Below are positions 60,332-64,000 of a stretch of 64,000 bases of DNA, piece by piece. The position numbers and the translations under genes are program-made. Source of the stretch: Collimonas arenae (lineage in GTDB: Bacteria > Pseudomonadota > Gammaproteobacteria > Burkholderiales > Burkholderiaceae_D). Where the stretch lies: the NCBI RefSeq assembly GCF_001584165.1, contig NZ_CP013233.1:186001-250000 (forward strand). The letters run 5' to 3'. Each line of letters opens with the position of its first letter. Positions within the stretch are counted from its first letter, which is position 1. The notes beneath the pieces were generated by a model, which was given only the letters and a program-made list of their open reading frames with translations, had not been told where the DNA came from and did not search any database.

Positions 60332-62592
60332 GCGAGGCCCGTTACGTGGTCGCTGTGCGGGCACTGTGCGATTTCACCGCCAAGCAGGGCGATCTCGATT
60401 TGCGTTTTACGCCGGGACCCAGCGCACAGGAAGGCATTGCCGGCCATATCGAAGTGGCGACGCGGCGTGGCGCCGGTTACGAAGCTGAGGTCAGTCTCAG
60501 CGGTTCGTTCGGACCGTTGCTGGTGCGTGGCCGTGCCGATGGCTACGATCCGGTGTTGAACCGCCTGGAAGAAATCAAGACTTTTCGTGGCGATCTTGGC
60601 CGCATGCCGGACAACCATCGTCACCTGCATTGGGCGCAGATCAGGATCTACGGCCACCTGTTGTGCCAGAGCCGCAATTTATCCGAGCTGCAGCTGGCGC
60701 TGGTGTATTACGACATCGGCAAGCAGAAAGAGACATTGCTGACCGAGTACGCCACGGCAGGATTGTTGCAGCAATTCTTCCAGCAGCAATGCGGCCGCTT
60801 CCTGGCGTGGGCTGAACAGGAAATGGCACATCGTCTGACGCGCGATGAGCAACTGGCCGCATTGCGTTTTCCACATGCCGATTTTCGGCCCGGACAGCGT
60901 GCTCTGGCCGAAGCAGTCTACAAAGGCGCGAGCAGTGGCCGCTGTCTGCTGGCGCAGGCGCCGACCGGTATCGGCAAGACCATCGGTACCTTGTTCCCGC
61001 TGCTCAAAGCCAGCCCGGCGCAGCGCCTGGACAAGCTATTCTTCCTGTCTGCCAAAACCTCGGGCCGGGCGCTGGCGCTGGATGCGCTGACGCAAATCCG
61101 GCGGAGCGAGCCGGCATTGCCGTTGCGTGTGCTGGAACTGGTGGCGCGCGACAAGGCTTGCGAGCATCCGGACAAGGCTTGCCACGGCGAATCCTGCCCG
61201 CTGGCGCAAGGTTTTTACGACCGCCTGCCGCAGGCACGCGCTGCGGCAGTTGACGCCGCTGCCCGGGGCGCGATGGACCGTGAGGGTTTGCGCGCAGTAG
61301 CCGCCGCATACCGGGTGTGCCCTTATTACCTGAGCCAGGAAATGGCGCATTGGGCGGATGTGATCGTCGGCGACTATAACTATTATTTCGATCTCGGCGG
61401 CATGTTGCATGGCATGAGCGCTGCCAATCAGTGGCGTGTCGGCGTGTTGGTCGACGAGGCGCACAACATGATCGAGCGGGCGCGCAAGATGTACTCGGCC
61501 GAGATGGTGCAAAGTCAGTTGAAGGTGCTGCGGCAAACCGCGCCGACGTCGCTCAAGCGCACGCTGGACCGCGTCAATCGACAATGGAACGCCTTGTACA
61601 AGGAGCAACGGGAAGAATACCTGCGCCATGCCGACTTGCCCGACGCCTTCCTCGGCGCGCTGCAACAGGCGGTGGCCGATATCACCGACTACATGGTCGA
61701 GCATCCGGCGGCGATGGATAGCCAGTTGCAAGGTTTCTATTTCGACGCCTTGCACTTCACGCGCATGGCGGAGCTGTTCGATAAACATTCCCTGTTTGAC
61801 GTTACCGTGCAAGGCGGCTACGGCGCCACGCTCTGCATCCGCAATATCGTACCGGCGCCGTTCCTGGCGCCACGCTTTGCCGCCGCGCACTCGACTGTAC
61901 TGTTTTCGGCAACGCTCAGTCCCTGGCATTTCTATAGCGATACGCTTGGCATGCCGGCCGATACGGCCTGGGTCGACGTGCCATCGCCGTTCGCTGCCGA
62001 GCAGTTGTCGGTGCGGCTGGTAACCGGCATTTCGACGCGCTTCCAGCAGCGCGACAATTCGCTGTCGCCGATCGTCGACCTGATTGCGCAACAGTATCGG
62101 CTGCAAGCCGGCAATTACCTGGCTTTCTTCAGCAGCTACGATTACTTGCAGAAGGTCGCCGGCCTGTTCGCCGAACGCTATCCGGAAATTCCGTTGTGGC
62201 AGCAGGCGCGACGCATGGATGAACACGAGCGCGAGGCATTCCTGGCGCGCTTCACCGAGAGTTCGCAGGGCGTAGGTTTTGCGGTGCTTGGCGGCGCCTT
62301 TGCCGAAGGGATTGATTTGCCGGGCGCACGCTTGATCGGCGCCTTCATCGCCACGCTAGGGCTGCCGCAGATCAATCCGGTCAATGAACAGATCATGCGA
62401 CAGATGGAGCAGACTTTCGGCAACGGCTACGATTGCACCTATCTGTTTCCCGGCATGCAAAAAGTGGTGCAGGCCGCTGGCCGCGTGATCCGCACCCGCG
62501 AGGATCGCGGCGTGGTGTATCTGATCGACGACCGCTTTGCGCGGCGAGAGGTGCGGCAATTGCTGCCGCAGTGGTGGCGCATCGATACTTGA
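60328..62592 (+). CDS. XPD/DinG-family helicase with N-terminal PD-(D/E)XK-like domain
   Basis: 754 residues from ATG 60328 (ATGA overlap with FAN1-like stop). N-terminal segment (about 60-120) has VRGRADGYD and EEIKTFRGD, a RecB-type nuclease pattern. Superfamily 2 helicase core: Walker A APTGIGKT (about 210-217), DEAHN (VLVDEAHNM), and the C-terminal GSFAEGIDLPG and QAAGRVIRTREDRG motifs. Between them are cysteines of an Fe-S cluster domain, CEHPDKACHGESC then VCPYYL, as in XPD/DinG. Probably a 5'-3' helicase working with the FAN1-like nuclease. Confidence 0.92.
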   Translation: MSEARYVVAVRALCDFTAKQGDLDLRFTPGPSAQEGIAGHIEVATRRGAGYEAEVSLSGSFGPLLVRGRADGYDPVLNRLEEIKTFRGDLGRMPDNHRHLHWAQIRIYGHLLCQSRNLSELQLALVYYDIGKQKETLLTEYATAGLLQQFFQQQCGRFLAWAEQEMAHRLTRDEQLAALRFPHADFRPGQRALAEAVYKGASSGRCLLAQAPTGIGKTIGTLFPLLKASPAQRLDKLFFLSAKTSGRALALDALTQIRRSEPALPLRVLELVARDKACEHPDKACHGESCPLAQGFYDRLPQARAAAVDAAARGAMDREGLRAVAAAYRVCPYYLSQEMAHWADVIVGDYNYYFDLGGMLHGMSAANQWRVGVLVDEAHNMIERARKMYSAEMVQSQLKVLRQTAPTSLKRTLDRVNRQWNALYKEQREEYLRHADLPDAFLGALQQAVADITDYMVEHPAAMDSQLQGFYFDALHFTRMAELFDKHSLFDVTVQGGYGATLCIRNIVPAPFLAPRFAAAHSTVLFSATLSPWHFYSDTLGMPADTAWVDVPSPFAAEQLSVRLVTGISTRFQQRDNSLSPIVDLIAQQYRLQAGNYLAFFSSYDYLQKVAGLFAERYPEIPLWQQARRMDEHEREAFLARFTESSQGVGFAVLGGAFAEGIDLPGARLIGAFIATLGLPQINPVNEQIMRQMEQTFGNGYDCTYLFPGMQKVVQAAGRVIRTREDRGVVYLIDDRFARREVRQLLPQWWRIDT

Positions 62593-63045
62593 AGCAGGCA
62601 GTGGTGTGCGGTTGTCCTTGATGAGATGGATTATATGGACCTGGACACTGCGGGACCCGGACACTGCACGCAATTTATCAAAAAGACATGCTGCCAATAT
62701 CTCTTGGCTTCCCTCAATTCAATCCCCCAAGTGAAGCGCGCTACAATCATGGAGCAGAAGATTCGCTTGTTCTGGATAGAACCGGTTTTGCATGCCATGC
62801 ATGCCGGCGATTCGCGCTGCACAAAGCCACAAGACAAGAATCAGGAGCGGCTTAATGCGCCGGTCCTGAGACTGGATTGATTCGGTTTGGCACTTTCACG
62901 GGACATAAGCAGAACCATCTGTCACATCCCGTGCATTATCGATAGTTAAAATGTATCAAAAATATTTTTACAATCAATTTTCAATATTTAGATACATCCT
63001 TTAAACTGTCTCTTCATTGATTCACAACCCCACGAGGAAAACACA
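62593..63045. other. Intergenic region upstream of ahpC
   Basis: About 450 bp. The first part is GC-rich with no supported gene; a small plus-strand frame at 62626-62880 lacks a ribosome site and a known family. The end (62940-63010) is strongly AT-rich and holds an OxyR-like pattern and likely the ahpC promoter. Confidence 0.6.
62942..62978 (+). promoter_or_regulatory. OxyR-like box upstream of ahpC
   Basis: ATAG-N7-GTAT-N7-ATTT-N7-CAAT has the spacing of the OxyR motif ATAG-N7-CTAT-N7-ATAG-N7-CTAT, with partial base matches. It lies 68 bp before the ahpC ATG. OxyR activation of ahpC is established in many Gram-negatives; here it is inferred. Confidence 0.5.
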
Positions 63046-63609
63046 ATGTCTCTAATCAACACACAAATCAAACCGTTCAAGGCAACTGCATATCACAATG
63101 GCAAGTTCATTGACGTGAGCGACGAGTCCCTGAAGGGCAAATGGTCAGTTGTGGTGTTTTACCCAGCCGATTTCACTTTCGTCTGCCCAACCGAATTGGA
63201 AGACCTGGCAGATCATTACGCTGAATTCCAAAAACTGGGCGTTGAAATCTACGGCGTGTCGACCGACACCCACTTCGCTCACAAGGCATGGCACGACACA
63301 TCGGAAGCGATCAAGAAAGTGCAATACCCACTGATTGGCGACCCAACTACTGTCCTGTCGCGCAACTTCGAAGTGCTGATCGAAGAAGAAGGCCTGGCAC
63401 TGCGCGGTACTTTCGTGATCAACCCAGAAGGCCAGATCAAGGTTCTGGAAGTGCATGACAACGGCATCGGCCGTGACGCTTCGGAATTGCTGCGCAAGGT
63501 CAAGGCAGCGCAATACGTCGCATCGCACCCAGGCGAAGTTTGCCCTGCGAAATGGACTGAAGGCGCAGCAACATTGACACCATCGCTGGACCTGGTCGGC
63601 AAGATCTAA
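63046..63609 (+). CDS. ahpC: Alkyl hydroperoxide reductase subunit C (peroxiredoxin)
   Basis: 187 residues, GAGGAA upstream. Typical 2-Cys peroxiredoxin: peroxidatic Cys47 in FVCPTE and resolving Cys166 in EVCPAKW. It reduces organic hydroperoxides and hydrogen peroxide in the cytoplasm and is recycled by AhpF, encoded next. Codon choice is notably more uniform (CCA, GCA, GGC) than neighbours, consistent with high expression. Confidence 0.97.
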   Translation: MSLINTQIKPFKATAYHNGKFIDVSDESLKGKWSVVVFYPADFTFVCPTELEDLADHYAEFQKLGVEIYGVSTDTHFAHKAWHDTSEAIKKVQYPLIGDPTTVLSRNFEVLIEEEGLALRGTFVINPEGQIKVLEVHDNGIGRDASELLRKVKAAQYVASHPGEVCPAKWTEGAATLTPSLDLVGKI

Positions 63610-63623
63610 TAGCCGCACCGCAG

Positions 63624-63646
63624 CCGGCCCGGAATGTCCGGGCCGG
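63624..63646 (+). terminator. Hairpin between ahpC and ahpF
   Basis: Perfect 10-bp arms CCGGCCCGGA and TCCGGGCCGG around ATG, 14 bp after the ahpC stop. With the short A/T run following, it probably gives more ahpC than ahpF message. Confidence 0.65.
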
Positions 63647-63677
63647 TGTTGAAAAAATATTGAATGGAAGGCTTATC

Positions 63678-64000
63678 ATGCTTGATGCTAATCTCAAAAC
63701 CCAGTTGAAAACCTATTTGGAAAAGGTCGTGCAGCCGATTGAGATCGTTGCGTCTCTCGATGATGGCGACAAATCCCGCGAACTGCAGGCCATGCTCCAG
63801 GAAATCGTCCTGTTGAGCGACCGCATTACGCTGGTTGAACGTACTGACGACACAGAGCGCAAGCCGTCGTTCAGCATCAACCGCCCCGGTACCGATATCA
63901 GCGTGCGTTTCGCCGGTATCCCGATGGGCCACGAATTCACCTCGCTGGTATTGGCGCTGCTGCAAGTCGGCGGCCACCCGATCAAGCTGGATGATGCGGT
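63678..64000 (+). CDS. ahpF: Alkyl hydroperoxide reductase subunit F (partial, 5' end)
   Basis: Reading open from ATG 63678 (GGAAGG upstream) to the window edge, about 107 residues. Begins [24 protein letters not shown] and continues with [33 protein letters not shown], the N-terminal thioredoxin-like domain of AhpF. The flavin and NADH domains lie outside the window. AhpF is the reductase that restores AhpC. Confidence 0.93.
   Translation, partial: MLDANLKTQLKTYLEKVVQPIEIVASLDDGDKSRELQAMLQEIVLLSDRITLVERTDDTERKPSFSINRPGTDISVRFAGIPMGHEFTSLVLALLQVGGHPIKLDDA

Noticed and set aside
61036..62226. Minus-strand frame opposite the XPD/DinG-type helicase
   Set aside because: Shadow frame; no motifs and a clear gene on the other strand.
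62626..62880. Small plus-strand frame after the helicase
   Set aside because: No ribosome site, no recognised family and composition unlike neighbouring genes. It may be a chance frame in an intergenic region.
1..64000. CRISPR arrays, tRNA, rRNA or insertion sequences
   Set aside because: No regularly spaced repeats, cloverleaf genes, rRNA or transposase frames were seen.

Overview
The window reads as chromosome of a Gram-negative betaproteobacterium, most likely from the Oxalobacteraceae (Collimonas/Herbaspirillum-like). This is inferred from the GC-rich coding style, the OmpC-type Gram-negative porin, two TonB-dependent receptors with a private ExbB/ExbD/TonB set, and the many FCD-type GntR and LysR regulators. 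No tRNA, rRNA, insertion sequence, prophage or CRISPR array was seen. Coding density is high and most genes sit in short operons.

Layout. 1-10.8 kb is a nucleoside acquisition locus. A minus-strand group holds a GntR regulator, a TonB-dependent receptor, an exported alpha/beta hydrolase and an exported nucleoside-hydrolase-like protein. A plus-strand BmpA-type ABC importer follows (ATPase, two permeases, binding lipoprotein). 10.9-21.3 kb is mixed: a fatty-acid-hydroxylase family membrane protein, a second alpha/beta hydrolase, SnoaL-like and DUF proteins, two acetyltransferases, a divergent questin-oxidase/SoxR pair, an RcnR/RcnA nickel-cobalt efflux operon and an XRE-MmyB regulator. 21.3-28.4 kb is a two-component system divergent from a TonB receptor (frameshifted)-ExbB-ExbD-TonB-acid phosphatase operon. 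28.5-36 kb holds a ParA-like protein lacking the P-loop, a CBS protein, a transglutaminase/TPR lipoprotein, an SMP-30-like protein with divergent LysR, acetyltransferases and a small lipoprotein. 36.1-40 kb is a periplasmic binding protein translationally coupled to a CHASE-PAS-GGDEF-EAL protein. 40-43.5 kb holds a haloacid dehalogenase, a LysE exporter interrupted by an amber codon, a YdeI protein, an acetyltransferase and an RDD protein. 43.5-48.2 kb is a hydantoin/allantoin-type locus (GntR, porin, NCS1 permease, hydantoin/allantoin racemase). 48.2-55 kb holds a small DUF2591-like protein, ArgP, PBP1A, a TRIC/YicG-type protein and the Prc protease. 55.3-58.5 kb pairs a frameshifted S53 peptidase with an S10 carboxypeptidase. 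58.6-62.6 kb is a FAN1-like nuclease and an XPD/DinG-type nuclease-helicase behind a LexA-type box. The window ends in ahpC-ahpF.

The most informative signals are regulatory. The two paralogous GntR regulators sit beside sister palindromes that differ only in their centre (TTGTATACA near 4.7-4.9 kb, TTGTGCACAA near 44.3-44.6 kb). SoxR faces a questin-oxidase gene across a promoter with a 19-bp spacer and a dyad. RcnR has an operator with perfect arms around CCCCC. An SOS-type box precedes the FAN1/helicase pair. Three genes carry single-base lesions (two apparent losses of one G, one amber codon), which may be real decay or sequence errors.
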